Source: Halioglobus sp. (GTDB lineage Bacteria; Pseudomonadota; Gammaproteobacteria; Pseudomonadales; Halieaceae). From it: a DNA stretch of 64,000 nucleotides. The stretch is from positions 1-64,000 of the forward strand of contig PABK01000004.1 of assembly GCA_002699145.1 (NCBI GenBank), in the 5' to 3' direction. Positions 8,812 to 17,774 of the stretch are shown here, piece by piece. Positions within the stretch are counted from its first letter, which is position 1. The number at the start of each line of letters is the position of its first letter. The notes beneath the pieces were generated by a model that was not told where the DNA came from, did no database searches, and saw nothing but the letters and a program-made list of their open reading frames with translations. Made by a program: the position numbers and the translations under genes.

Positions 8812-8870
8812 CTGTATTTAGTGTAAAAATAGATTTTTCTTTCGGCCTGCCGACCGCGCTCGTGACGTTG

Positions 8871-9491
8871 TCAGTGTCCCAGCGGATCCAGCCCCGCCGC
8901 GCGCAGCAGGCGGCACAGGGCGATCAGTGGCAGCCCCTCCAGCGCGGTCGGGTCCGCGCCCTCCAGCGCGCGGAACAGGCTGATGCCCAGCCCCTCTGCC
9001 TTGAAGCTGCCGGCGCAGTCGAAGGGCTGTTCGCGCGTCAGGTAGTTGTCTATCTCCGTATCCCGCAGCGTGCGGAAGTGCACGCAAAAAGGCTCGACAT
9101 GCTGCAACTGCAGCTCGCGCCCGGCACAAACCAGGGCCAGTCCCGTGTGAAAGTGCACGCTGCGGCCGGAGCAGGCGCGCAACTGCTTGCGCGCAGCCTC
9201 GAAGCCGCCGGGTTTGCCCAGCAGGCGGCTGCCCACCGCGGCGACCTGGTCGCTGCCAATGACCAGCGCGTCGGGGTGGCTGGCGGCCACCGCGCGCGCC
9301 TTGGCCAGGGCCAGGCGGGTCGCCAGGGCCTCGGGCGCCTCCTCGTCGCGCGGCGTCTCGTCCACACGCGGCGGCTGGCAGGTAAAGGGCAGGCCCAGGC
9401 GTTGCAGCAGTGCCTGGCGGTAGCTGGAAGTCGAGGCGAGGACAAGCTCCGGCGCCGCGCTTCCCGAACGGGTGTCTGTCTCAGTGTTCAC
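8871..9491 (-). CDS. Maf-family nucleotide pyrophosphatase (YceF-like)
   Basis: Maf/YceF proteins hydrolyse non-canonical nucleoside triphosphates; the YceF subgroup prefers m7GTP. The 206-residue product contains the Maf signature LVLASTSSYRQALLQRLGL, followed by the conserved VDE (RVDETPR), IGSDQV and later SFKAEGLGISLF segments. The start is assigned to the GTG at 9491 because the frame upstream overlaps ptsP and does not look like Maf. A GAGGAAA element lies about 12 bases before it. E. coli yceF neighbours rluC and yceD, so the location fits. It is convergent with rluC. Confidence 0.88.
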   Translation of the reverse strand: MNTETDTRSGSAAPELVLASTSSYRQALLQRLGLPFTCQPPRVDETPRDEEAPEALATRLALAKARAVAASHPDALVIGSDQVAAVGSRLLGKPGGFEAARKQLRACSGRSVHFHTGLALVCAGRELQLQHVEPFCVHFRTLRDTEIDNYLTREQPFDCAGSFKAEGLGISLFRALEGADPTALEGLPLIALCRLLRAAGLDPLGH

Positions 9492-9586
9492 GGTGTTGTT
9501 CGTTTCCTCGCGGAGTGACCCTGGCGGTGACAGTGCTGCGGCGCCCGCCGCCGGCCGCGGTTGCGCGCGCAGTGCGCCGCGTCTGC

Positions 9587-11839
9587 CTAGTGGTCCGCAC
9601 GCGATACACCCGGGAAGTCCAGTTGTTCGAGGTAGTCGTGCAGGTGCGCGCGCAGCGCCGCCGCAGTCGGCATGGCACGCGCCTGCTCCAGCAGTGCAGC
9701 GGCGCTGGCACAGTCGATGTGCCGGATCAGCCACTTGATGTGCGGCAGTTGCGCCGCGCTGACACTGAGGCTGCGAACGCCCATGCCCAGCAGCAGAATC
9801 GCAGCGGCGGGGTCGGAGGACATCTCGCCGCAGACACTCAGCGGCAGCGCGAGGTCGCGCGCGCACGCGGCGATGCGCTCGATTTCCAGCACCACCGCGG
9901 GGTTCAGGTGGTCGTAGGCGGCCGCGACGCGGGGGTTGTTGCGATCCACGGCGAGCAGGTACTGGCTGAGGTCGTTACTGCCCACCGAGACGAAGTCCAG
10001 CTGCCCGCGCCAGCGCGGCAACATGCTGATGGCCGCGGGCACCTCGATCATCACGCCGACCGGCGGGCGCTCTACGGCCACGCCCTCGGCGCGCAGTTGC
10101 GCCAGCGCGTCGGCGAGAATCTCGTGGAAGCGCTGCAGTTCGTCGGTGGCGCTGACCATCGGCAGCAGGATGCGCAGCTGCCCGGCCCCGGGGTCGGCGC
10201 GCAGTAATGCGCGCAGCTGGGTCATCAACAGCGGCGAATTGTCCAGGCAAAAGCGGATGCCGCGCCAGCCCAGGGCGGGGTTGTCCTCGCGTATGGGGAA
10301 GTAGGGCAGGGGCTTGTCGCCGCCGATATCCAGCACGCGCATGTGCACGGGTTTGCCCTGGTAGGCGCCGATGACGTGCCGGTAGATATCCAGTTGCTCT
10401 TCCTCGGAAGGAAAACCCTCACGCACCATGAACGGGATTTCCGTGCGGTACAGCCCGATCCCCTCGGCGCCGGCCTCTATGCCCGGGGACAGGTCCGCGA
10501 GCAGCCCGCTGTTGACCAGCAGGGTGACGCGCTCGCCGTCGGTGGTCACGGCCGGCTGGTCGCGCAGGTGCGCAAGGCGCCCACGCAGCACGCGCTCCTC
10601 GCGCGCCAGGCGCCGGTACTCCTGGCTCACCGCCGGCGCCGGGTTGACCAGCACCTGGCCGAGGTTGGCGTCGACGATGACCGCCGCGTTGTCCTCGATG
10701 GCGTGTCCACTGCCGATCCCCACGACGGCCGGCACACCCAGCGCGCTGGCCAGGATCGCGGTGTGGGACATGCTAGACCCCTGCAGGCAGACGATGCCGG
10801 CGAGTTGCTCGCGCGGTCGCGCCGCGATATCGGACACGCTCACCGCGCTGCCGACCAGCACCAGCGGGCCCTCGCCGGGCGCCCGTGTCGCGCCCGCCCC
10901 GTCGCGCCCGCGCCAGGCGCTGTAGAGACGGTTGCCCAGGTGGCGTATGTCCTCGTGCCGCGCGCGCAGGTAGGGGTCGTCCATCGCCATGAACAGGTCG
11001 GAGTAGTGTTGTATCACGTGGCGCAGGGCCGAGGGCAGGTCGCGGCCGGCCTCGATGGCGCGCTCCACTCCCGAGGACAGGGCGGGGTCGGCGAGCAGCA
11101 TCAGGTAGGCGTCGAAGATAGCCGCCACCTCCGCTGACAGGTCCTGGCCGAGCAGACGCTGCTCCTCGGCGACGTCGGCGCGCACCTGCCGCAGCAGTTC
11201 CCGCCACTGCGCGATATCGCCTTCGGGGTCTTGCCCAGGCGTGTCGATGACGGCCATCAGGTCCTGTTCCTCACACAGGCAGGCGCGGCCGATGCCGATG
11301 CCGGGCGCCCCGCGCAGTCCCTTGTAGATGCGCGGCGCGGCGTTGTCAGCGGCCTGCCAGTCGGCCCAGTTGGCCACCACCAGCGCCAGCTGCGCGCCGA
11401 GGGTGACCAGAAACGCCTGCTCCTCGAAAGACAGCAGGCGCGCCTGCAGGCACTGCACCGCCAGTACCCCGATGGACTCGCCGGCGCGCACCAGCGGCAC
11501 CGCGCTGAAACTGTGGAAGCGATCCTCGCCGATGCCGGGAAAGTGGTAATAGTCGGGATGGCTGGCGGGTTCGACCAGGTTCAGCGGGTGCCGCGTCTGC
11601 GCCACCCGCCCGACCAGCCCGCGCCCGGCGGGCAGCCGGGTGCCGCCCGCCGCGCCCATGCTCAGGCCGTGGCTGGCCACCAGCACCATGTCGCCGTTGT
11701 CACTGCGCAGGTATAGCGAACACACATCCACGGGCATCTCGCGCTGGATGGCGTCGACGATGTACTGCACCTGGGAAGCGGGTGATTCCGCCTCCGCGGC
11801 CGTTTGCACGATTCGGGGCAGTTCGAGTATCAGCGCCAT
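9587..11839 (-). CDS. ptsP: Phosphoenolpyruvate-protein phosphotransferase PtsP (EI-Ntr)
   Basis: This is the first phosphotransferase of the nitrogen-related PTS, passing phosphate from PEP to NPr. The 750-residue product has an N-terminal GAF domain (about 17-160) and an enzyme I module. The phospho-accepting His is in GSSMSHTAILA (about residue 359), and the PEP-binding barrel contains GLYRTEIPFM and the SVGSNDLSQYLLAVDR segment. Length fits EI-Ntr (about 750), not sugar-type EI (about 575). It lies 95 bp upstream of the Maf gene on the same strand. In many gammaproteobacteria rppH precedes ptsP; here an MFS gene occupies the neighbouring position. Confidence 0.95.
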   Translation of the reverse strand: MALILELPRIVQTAAEAESPASQVQYIVDAIQREMPVDVCSLYLRSDNGDMVLVASHGLSMGAAGGTRLPAGRGLVGRVAQTRHPLNLVEPASHPDYYHFPGIGEDRFHSFSAVPLVRAGESIGVLAVQCLQARLLSFEEQAFLVTLGAQLALVVANWADWQAADNAAPRIYKGLRGAPGIGIGRACLCEEQDLMAVIDTPGQDPEGDIAQWRELLRQVRADVAEEQRLLGQDLSAEVAAIFDAYLMLLADPALSSGVERAIEAGRDLPSALRHVIQHYSDLFMAMDDPYLRARHEDIRHLGNRLYSAWRGRDGAGATRAPGEGPLVLVGSAVSVSDIAARPREQLAGIVCLQGSSMSHTAILASALGVPAVVGIGSGHAIEDNAAVIVDANLGQVLVNPAPAVSQEYRRLAREERVLRGRLAHLRDQPAVTTDGERVTLLVNSGLLADLSPGIEAGAEGIGLYRTEIPFMVREGFPSEEEQLDIYRHVIGAYQGKPVHMRVLDIGGDKPLPYFPIREDNPALGWRGIRFCLDNSPLLMTQLRALLRADPGAGQLRILLPMVSATDELQRFHEILADALAQLRAEGVAVERPPVGVMIEVPAAISMLPRWRGQLDFVSVGSNDLSQYLLAVDRNNPRVAAAYDHLNPAVVLEIERIAACARDLALPLSVCGEMSSDPAAAILLLGMGVRSLSVSAAQLPHIKWLIRHIDCASAAALLEQARAMPTAAALRAHLHDYLEQLDFPGVSRADH

Positions 11840-11925
11840 AGTGATCGCAAATCAGGGCCTTGTGCCCACGCGAGCGAGTGTGCGGTGCCCGCGGGAAAAT
11901 TGATATAGGTGCGCGTTGGCAATTT

Positions 11926-13209
11926 TCAATGCTTTGCGGGAGGCTCGCCGGGTTCATCCGGCTGCGCCGAGCCCGCGTCCCCGCTGTCCTCATCGCTGGT
12001 GCGGGGGTCCATCTCGAAGGCGACGGGGGCCGTCTCGTTGGCGGCCGCCTCGAAGGGGGTCTGCTCCTCGATGGACACGGCGCGGGTGACGCGCAGTTGC
12101 GCCAGCAGGTAGCCGCCGAACAGCAGGCACAGGGCGGCGAATGACCAGAACAGCGCGCTGGCGGCCAGGTGCGTCATGAGCTGACCCAGCAACAGCGGTG
12201 CGAAGGCGGCGCCCAGGGCGTTGAGCAGCAGCACCGAGGTGCCGATGGTGACGAACTCGCTGCCCTCGCAGACATCGGCGGCGGTCGCCAGGGACATGGC
12301 ATACAGGGGCATGGCGCTGGCGCCGAACAGGCCCACTGTCAGCAGGAACCAGGGCTGGGCGCCGGACAGGGCCACCGCGGTGGAGCTGAGCATGCAGGCC
12401 AGGGCCAGCAACACCAGTACGCGGCGCCGGTCCACGCGGTCGGACAGCCAGCCCACCGGGTAGAGCACCAGCGCGCCGCCGGCAATGGCGACACTCATGA
12501 ACAGGGTGATGTCGAACTGGGTCTGTGCGTAGCTGCGCGCGAAGACCGCGCCCAGCGACCAGAAACTGCCCGCCACCAGGCCCGAGAGCAGGGCGCCGGC
12601 GAAGGCCGAGCGCGAGCGTTGCAGCAGCAGGCGGAAGCCTGTATGCGTGGCCTCCACCGGTTCCGGCGCCATGCGTCGCGTCAGGCCCACCGGGAGGATC
12701 GCCAGCGCCATGCACAGCACGGCCACGCTGAAGGGCAGGGAGCTGGATACGGGCCCTACGTTGATGAGGAACTGGCCGGCGGTCATTGAACTGAGCGTGA
12801 CGAAGGTATACATGGCCAGCACCATGCCGCGGGACTCCGTGCTGGCCTGTGTGTTGAGCCAGCTCTCGATGACCGTGTACAGCCCGCAGATGGCGACGCC
12901 GGTGAGAAAGCGCAGCAGCAGCCAGGCGCTCCAGTGCCCGAATATGTCGAGACACAGGATGGCGGAGATCATGCTCGCGGTCAGCACGGCGAAGGCGCGG
13001 ATGTGCCCGACCCGGGCGACCATGCGCGGGATACCCAGACAGCCGGCGACGAAGCCGAGAAAATAACCCGAGGCGCTGATGCCGATAAACAGTTCCGACA
13101 TGCCCGCCTCGGCCGCGCGCAGCGGCAGCAGTGTCAGTTGCATACCGTGACCGACCAGGAGCAGGGCGGTGGACATGAGCAGGGAGACGACGCCGAGCAG
13201 AACTTTCAT
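11926..13209 (-). CDS. MFS transporter (YcaD-like)
   Basis: The 427-residue product has about twelve hydrophobic segments, a polar central loop and an acidic C-terminal tail of about 50 residues. It resembles the YcaD-type branch of the major facilitator superfamily, with a motif-A-like stretch (RMVARVGHIRAF) after the second segment and LSDRVDRRRVLV in the second half. Substrate is unknown. The likely start is the ATG at 13209 (MKVLLGVVSLL); a longer frame begins at 13245. It is divergent from cbpA. Confidence 0.85.
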   Translation of the reverse strand: MKVLLGVVSLLMSTALLLVGHGMQLTLLPLRAAEAGMSELFIGISASGYFLGFVAGCLGIPRMVARVGHIRAFAVLTASMISAILCLDIFGHWSAWLLLRFLTGVAICGLYTVIESWLNTQASTESRGMVLAMYTFVTLSSMTAGQFLINVGPVSSSLPFSVAVLCMALAILPVGLTRRMAPEPVEATHTGFRLLLQRSRSAFAGALLSGLVAGSFWSLGAVFARSYAQTQFDITLFMSVAIAGGALVLYPVGWLSDRVDRRRVLVLLALACMLSSTAVALSGAQPWFLLTVGLFGASAMPLYAMSLATAADVCEGSEFVTIGTSVLLLNALGAAFAPLLLGQLMTHLAASALFWSFAALCLLFGGYLLAQLRVTRAVSIEEQTPFEAAANETAPVAFEMDPRTSDEDSGDAGSAQPDEPGEPPAKH

Positions 13210-13338
13210 CGCAGCGGGTTTCTGGGGCAGGGTTGAGAAAAACAAAATCTTGCTGCGGCACTGGCCACAACTACCGTCGCCGCCGATTCTACACTATGCT
13301 TTGTCGGCCCGGCCAATCGTTCAGTGGTTTTGTCTAAC

Positions 13339-14274
13339 GTGGAATTCAAGGATTACTACCGGATACTGGGGGTGGACCCCGAGGCCGACAAGGCCGACAT
13401 CAAGAAGGCCTACCGCCGCCTGGCGCGCAAGTACCACCCGGACCTGAACCCGGGAGAGGAAGCCGAGGAAAACTTCAAGGAAGTGGCCGAAGCCTGGGAG
13501 GTGCTGGGCGACGACACGCGTCGCGCGGAGTACGACGAATTGCGGCGCTTCGGTGGGCGCCGGCCCAGTGACTTCGAGCCGCCCCCCGGCTGGCAGTCCG
13601 GCGCGGACGCCGGGCAGCACCATTTCAGCGGCGATTTCTCCGAGTTCTTCAACTCGATCTTTGGCGGCGGCGGCTTCGGCGAGGCGCGGCGCGAGGCGCC
13701 GCTGCGCGGCAACGACATCGAGATCGAGATGCCGGTGTTCCTGGAAGAGACGCTCGCGGACTGCGAAAAACCCGTGGTCTACGAGATCCCGGTGCTCAGC
13801 GAGGGACGGATGCGCAGCCAGCGCAAGTCACTCAACGTCACTATCCCGGCAGGGGTGGCCGACGGTGAGCGTGTGCGCCTGAAGGGGCAGGGCACGCCGG
13901 GGGCCGCGGGCGGCGCGGCAGGTGACCTGTACCTGCATATCCGCCTGGTGCCCCACCCGCTGTTTGACGTCGAGGGCCGCAATCTCAGCATTACCCTGCC
14001 GGTGGCGCCCTGGGAGGCGGCCCTGGGGGCCAAGGTCGCGGTGCCGACACTGTCCGGGCAGATCAACCTGACGGTGGCGCCCAACAGCCAGAGCGGCCAG
14101 CGCTTGCGGGTGCGCGGCAAGGGACTGCCGGGCAGGGGTGGACAGGGCGACCTGATCGTGGTGCTCAAGGTGGTGATGCCGCCGGACAGCGGCGACAAGG
14201 CCCGGGCGCTGTGGCGCGAGCTGGCCGCCAGCGCCGCTTTTGATCCACGCAGTGAATGGGGGAAGCAGGCATGA
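13339..14274 (+). CDS. cbpA: DnaJ-class co-chaperone CbpA
   Basis: CbpA is a type II J-domain co-chaperone of DnaK that also binds curved DNA. The product has a J domain (about 1-70) with the HPD motif in KYHPDLNP, a Gly/Phe-rich linker (FGGGGFG), and two C-terminal beta domains without the DnaJ zinc finger. The GTG at 13339 gives a start ([12 protein letters not shown]) aligning with CbpA from E. coli; an in-frame GTG at 13324 would add five residues. The stop overlaps cbpM by four bases, so the two are translationally coupled. Confidence 0.93.
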   Translation: MEFKDYYRILGVDPEADKADIKKAYRRLARKYHPDLNPGEEAEENFKEVAEAWEVLGDDTRRAEYDELRRFGGRRPSDFEPPPGWQSGADAGQHHFSGDFSEFFNSIFGGGGFGEARREAPLRGNDIEIEMPVFLEETLADCEKPVVYEIPVLSEGRMRSQRKSLNVTIPAGVADGERVRLKGQGTPGAAGGAAGDLYLHIRLVPHPLFDVEGRNLSITLPVAPWEAALGAKVAVPTLSGQINLTVAPNSQSGQRLRVRGKGLPGRGGQGDLIVVLKVVMPPDSGDKARALWRELAASAAFDPRSEWGKQA

Positions 14275-14576
14275 CAGGCAGCCTGTTGCGCGTCAGTATC
14301 ACGGAATTCTGTGAACGCGAGGGCGTCGACAACCAGTTGGTGGCGACCCTGGTGGAACTGGAGGTTGCGCACCCGGTGGGGGGCGCGTCCGTCGAGGAGT
14401 GGGTGTTCGACGCCACCGGCGCACACTGGCTGGAAAAATCCCTGCGCCTGCGCCGGGATCTGCAACTGGAGTGGGAGGCCGTGGGCATGCTGGTGCAGGT
14501 GATGCGCCAGCGCGAGGAACTGCGGCGCGAAAACGAGGCCCTGCGACGGCGCCTGGCGCGCTTCCTGTCCGACTGA
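14271..14576 (+). CDS. cbpM: CbpA modulator CbpM
   Basis: CbpM binds the CbpA J domain and inhibits both its co-chaperone and DNA-binding activity. The 101-residue product has the MerR-like N-terminal region and a charged C-terminal helix ([19 protein letters not shown]). The ATG at 14271 overlaps the cbpA stop (ATGA). The cbpA-cbpM pair and the length are as in E. coli. Confidence 0.85.
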   Translation: MTGSLLRVSITEFCEREGVDNQLVATLVELEVAHPVGGASVEEWVFDATGAHWLEKSLRLRRDLQLEWEAVGMLVQVMRQREELRRENEALRRRLARFLSD

Positions 14577-14637
14577 CCCGGGCCTGGCCCGCAGCTCCGG
14601 TCGGGGTGAGTGAACTAATTGTATTCTAAAGATTTTT

Positions 14638-14666
14638 TTGACAATGGCGGAAACCGTCCCTATGAT
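14638..14666 (+). promoter_or_regulatory. Strong sigma-70 promoter of yceD-rpmF
   Basis: A perfect -35 hexamer TTGACA (14638-14643), a 17-bp spacer and the -10 hexamer TATGAT (14661-14666) lie directly before yceD. The -10 ends only 8 bp before the ATG at 14675, so the transcript would be leaderless or nearly so. Confidence 0.8.
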
Positions 14667-14674
14667 GCGCGCCT

Positions 14675-15217
14675 ATGTTGGATGAGCCCCTCCCGCTTGC
14701 GCTGGATATACGCAAGGCGGCAACGCGTGGAACAGGGGTCAGCGGGGTCCTGAAACCCGCGCAGCTGCTGCGTTTCCGCGCCCTGTTGGCAGGTGACGAG
14801 GGCCGTGTCGAGGCCACCCTGTCCTGCGCCCGCGACGAGCAAGACCGCTACATTGTGTGTGTGGTGCTCGAGGCGGACGTGACGGTAACCTGCCAGCGCT
14901 GCCTGGAAGCCATGCCGCTGCACATCGCCAGCGACAACACCCTGGCGGTGGTGTGGACAGACGAGCAGGCGGCGGCATTGCCGCGGCACCTGGACCCGCT
15001 CATCGTAGAGGAGACGGCCTGCAAGCTGCACGAGGTGGTGGAGGACGAACTGATACTGGCCATGCCGCAGTTCAGTTACCACGACAGCGCGCACTGCAAG
15101 GAAAAAATTTCGGCGTACGCCGGGCCAGCGCCGGAGCAGGAAGCGGACGCGGGCAAGAGCAACCCATTTGATGTGCTGGCGCAGTTGAAGGCCGGCGACG
15201 AGCACCAGGAGTCATAG
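14675..15217 (+). CDS. yceD: DUF177 / YceD 23S rRNA accumulation protein
   Basis: YceD-family proteins are linked to 23S rRNA accumulation and are almost always next to rpmF. The 180-residue product has the conserved CQRCLEAM cysteine pair (about residues 73-76), the [10 protein letters not shown] segment and a C-terminal [10 protein letters not shown], all as in E. coli YceD. The start at 14675 aligns well with the family N-terminus, although it lies 8 bp after a promoter -10 box. It ends two bases before rpmF. Confidence 0.92.
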   Translation: MLDEPLPLALDIRKAATRGTGVSGVLKPAQLLRFRALLAGDEGRVEATLSCARDEQDRYIVCVVLEADVTVTCQRCLEAMPLHIASDNTLAVVWTDEQAAALPRHLDPLIVEETACKLHEVVEDELILAMPQFSYHDSAHCKEKISAYAGPAPEQEADAGKSNPFDVLAQLKAGDEHQES

Positions 15218-15219
15218 CC

Positions 15220-15402
15220 ATGGCAGTGCAAAAGAACAAGAAGACGCGTTCCCGTCGGGGTATGCGTCGCTCACACGACGCGCTGACGCGTTCCTCCCTG
15301 ACGGTCGACCCGACCTCCGGGGAGACCCACCGTCGTCATCACGTCTCCGCCGACGGTTTTTACCGCGGCAGGAAAGTCGTCGACACCGGCAACGACGACT
15401 AG
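15220..15402 (+). CDS. rpmF: 50S ribosomal protein L32
   Basis: The 60-residue basic protein begins [20 protein letters not shown], a typical L32 N-terminus, and is of normal length. It lies two bases after yceD, presumably cotranscribed. In most gammaproteobacteria plsX follows; here the next gene is fabD after 184 bp. Confidence 0.97.
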   Translation: MAVQKNKKTRSRRGMRRSHDALTRSSLTVDPTSGETHRRHHVSADGFYRGRKVVDTGNDD

Positions 15403-15586
15403 CGGGTTTGACGGCAGCACTTTCCAGGCTGTCCATACCCCTTGCGAAGTCCAGGCCTTCGCCCTCCCAGACAGGCCGCGCGGTGAGCGCTGTCAACACT
15501 AACCGGGATTCTTGCCACACCGCTGCGCTGACGCGCCGCGGTGCTGCGTCGTGCCCGGCATCCTGAACGCGCAGCAGGAGCAGTCA

Positions 15587-16552
15587 ATGCCAGACAACCC
15601 CATCGCATTCCTCTTTCCCGGCCAGGGCTCGCAGAAGGTCGGCATGCTCGCCGCCGCCCACGAGCGCTTTGCCGTGGTCGGCGAGACCTTTGCCGAGGCC
15701 TCCGACGCGCTCGGCTACGACATGTGGTCCCTGGTCTGCGACGGGCCGCAGGAATCCCTGAATCTCACCGCCACCACGCAGCCGGTGCTGCTCACCAGCA
15801 GCGTCGCCCTGTGGCGCGCCTGGCGCGACCAGTCCGGCCCGGCGCCGACGGTCATGGCCGGGCACAGCCTGGGTGAATTCTCGGCGCTGGTCTGCGCCGG
15901 TGTCCTCGACTTCGCCGACGCCGTGCGCCTGGTGCGCAAGCGCGGCGAGTTCATGCAGAGCGCCGTGCCGGTGGGCGAGGGCGCCATGGCGGCCATCATC
16001 GGTCTCGACGACGAGGGGATCAACGCGGTCTGCACGCAGGTGTCTGCCGGCGGCGCTGGTGTCGTCGCGGCGGTGAATTTCAACTCGCCGGGACAGGTGG
16101 TGATCGCCGGGCACAGCGGCGCCGTCGAGGCGGCGATCGCGGGGCTCAAGGAGGCGGGTGCGAAACGCGCCATGCCGCTGCCGGTCAGCGCCCCTTTCCA
16201 TACCGAATTGATGCGTCCCGCGGGAGAGCAACTGCGCGAGGCGCTGGCGGATATCGCGCTGTCCGCGCCGGCGATCCCGGTGGTGCACAACGTGCATGCG
16301 CAGACCGAGTCCGACCCGGCGCGTATTCGTGAACTGCTGGTCAGGCAGATCCACAGCCCGGTGCAGTGGACGCGCTGCGTCGAGGAAATCGTGCGCAGCG
16401 GTGCGCGACACGCGGTCGAGTGCGGCCCGGGCAAGGTGCTCAGCGGGCTGAACCGGCGCATCGACAAAAGCCTGGCCAGTTACGGCCTGGAGGAGCCCGA
16501 CGCGCTGCTGGAAAGTATCGCCGCGTGCGCCGGGACAGGAGACGAGGTATGA
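15587..16552 (+). CDS. fabD: Malonyl-CoA:ACP transacylase
   Basis: FabD loads malonyl groups onto ACP for fatty-acid elongation. The 321-residue product starts MPDNPIAFLFPGQGSQ. The catalytic Ser is at 94 in GHSLGE, and the His is in SAPFHTELM (about residue 206). The ATG at 15587 is chosen because the frame upstream is not conserved and a GCAGGAGCAG site precedes it. It overlaps fabG by four bases. In Pseudomonas plsX immediately precedes fabD; no plsX or fabH is seen here. Confidence 0.96.
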   Translation: MPDNPIAFLFPGQGSQKVGMLAAAHERFAVVGETFAEASDALGYDMWSLVCDGPQESLNLTATTQPVLLTSSVALWRAWRDQSGPAPTVMAGHSLGEFSALVCAGVLDFADAVRLVRKRGEFMQSAVPVGEGAMAAIIGLDDEGINAVCTQVSAGGAGVVAAVNFNSPGQVVIAGHSGAVEAAIAGLKEAGAKRAMPLPVSAPFHTELMRPAGEQLREALADIALSAPAIPVVHNVHAQTESDPARIRELLVRQIHSPVQWTRCVEEIVRSGARHAVECGPGKVLSGLNRRIDKSLASYGLEEPDALLESIAACAGTGDEV

Positions 16553-17292
16553 GTGAAGACGCCAGGGTTGCGCTGGTCACCGGCGCCAGTCGCGGGATCG
16601 GTCGCGCCATCGCCGTGGCGCTCGCCGCGGATGGCTACACAGTAGTAGGCACGGCCACCAGCGACGCCGGCGCCGAGGCGATTTCCGGGTATCTCCGGGA
16701 AGCGGGAAACGCCGGCTGCGGCATGCGCCTGGACGTCGCCGACGAGGACAGCGTGAGCGGTGTGGTCGCCGCTGTCACGGAACAGTTCGGCGCGCCGCTG
16801 GTGCTGGTCAATAACGCGGGCATCACCCGCGACAATATTCTCATGCGCATGAAACCCCAGGAGTGGCACGACGTCATCGAGACCAATCTCAACGCGCTCT
16901 ACCGCGTGAGCAAGGCCTGCACCCGGGGCATGACGAAGGCGCGCTGGGGCCGCATCGTCAATATCACCTCGGTGGTCGGCAGCATGGGCAACGCCGGGCA
17001 GAGCAACTACGCTGCCACCAAGGCCGGCGCCGAGGGATTTTCGCGCGCCCTGGCGCGTGAACTCGGCTCGCGCTGCATCACGGTCAACTGCGTTGCGCCC
17101 GGTTTTATCGATACCGATATGACCCGCGCACTGCCCGCTGCGCAGCGCGAATTGCTGCAGCAGCAAATCCCCCTGGGCAGGCTCGGCGCGGTGGAGGAAA
17201 TCGCCGCCCTGGTGAGCTTTTTGTGCAGCGACTCGGCGGCCTATATCACCGGCGAAACCGTGCACATCAACGGCGGCATGCACATGAGCTAA
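16549..17292 (+). CDS. fabG: 3-oxoacyl-[ACP] reductase
   Basis: FabG is the NADPH-dependent reductase of the elongation cycle. The 247-residue short-chain dehydrogenase has the TGASRGIG nucleotide-binding motif, NNAG near residue 88, and the catalytic Ser141, Tyr154 and Lys158 (YAATK). The ATG overlaps the fabD stop (ATGA). Location before acpP confirms the biosynthetic FabG among SDR paralogues. Confidence 0.96.
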   Translation: MSEDARVALVTGASRGIGRAIAVALAADGYTVVGTATSDAGAEAISGYLREAGNAGCGMRLDVADEDSVSGVVAAVTEQFGAPLVLVNNAGITRDNILMRMKPQEWHDVIETNLNALYRVSKACTRGMTKARWGRIVNITSVVGSMGNAGQSNYAATKAGAEGFSRALARELGSRCITVNCVAPGFIDTDMTRALPAAQRELLQQQIPLGRLGAVEEIAALVSFLCSDSAAYITGETVHINGGMHMS

Positions 17293-17345
17293 ACTTTTGA
17301 AATAGAAGCATTAATACAGGGTCGGCGGCGCGCGCCAAAAAAGGG

Positions 17346-17375
17346 TTATAACTCTCCGGAAAAAACGAGTAAACT
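17346..17375 (+). promoter_or_regulatory. Candidate promoter for acpP
   Basis: TTATAA (17346-17351) and TAAACT (17370-17375) are separated by 18 bp in the 147-bp fabG-acpP gap. acpP is usually transcribed more strongly than its neighbours and often has its own promoter. The -35 match is poor. Confidence 0.35.
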
Positions 17376-17439
17376 GCGCGCTCAAGACCGTTCAGTCGGC
17401 GTCGAATCAGCAGTTAAACCCTCAGGAGCAAAATACAAC

Positions 17440-17676
17440 ATGAGCAGCATTGAAGAACGCGTTAAGAAGATCGTGGCGGAGCAGCTTGGCGTTAAGGAAG
17501 AAGAAGTGCAGACCGAGGCTTCTTTCGTCGAGGACCTGGGTGCCGATTCTCTCGACACGGTTGAACTGGTAATGGCCCTCGAGGAGGAGTTCGAAACCGA
17601 AATTCCCGACGAGGAAGCGGAAAAGATTACCACGGTAAAACTGGCGATCGAGTACATCGAGACCAACCTCGCCTGA
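17440..17676 (+). CDS. acpP: Acyl carrier protein
   Basis: The 78-residue acidic protein carries the fatty-acyl chain on a phosphopantetheine attached to Ser37 of the DSL motif (LGADSLDT). Sequence and length are typical of AcpP. A strong AGGAG site (CTCAGGAGC) precedes the start, and a hairpin terminator follows, so it may be the most abundant message of the cluster. Confidence 0.98.
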   Translation: MSSIEERVKKIVAEQLGVKEEEVQTEASFVEDLGADSLDTVELVMALEEEFETEIPDEEAEKITTVKLAIEYIETNLA

Positions 17677-17692
17677 ACCACTTTTTCGTAGC

Positions 17693-17736
17693 GCGAAAGC
17701 CGTTTCTATTGCCGATAGAGCGGCTTTTCGCATTTT
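17693..17736 (+). terminator. Hairpin terminator or attenuator after acpP
   Basis: GCGAAAGCCG (17693-17702) pairs with CGGCTTTTCGC (17721-17731) around a loop, followed by ATTTT. It lies between acpP and fabF and probably lets only part of the transcription continue into fabF. Confidence 0.65.
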
Positions 17737-17774
17737 AGCTCCGGGGAAAAATCCCCGGCACAGGAGTTACAGCG

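Noticed and set aside
8862-9518. Plus-strand ORF over the Maf gene
   Set aside because: Antisense to the Maf frame and without recognisable domains; the Maf signature is on the minus strand.
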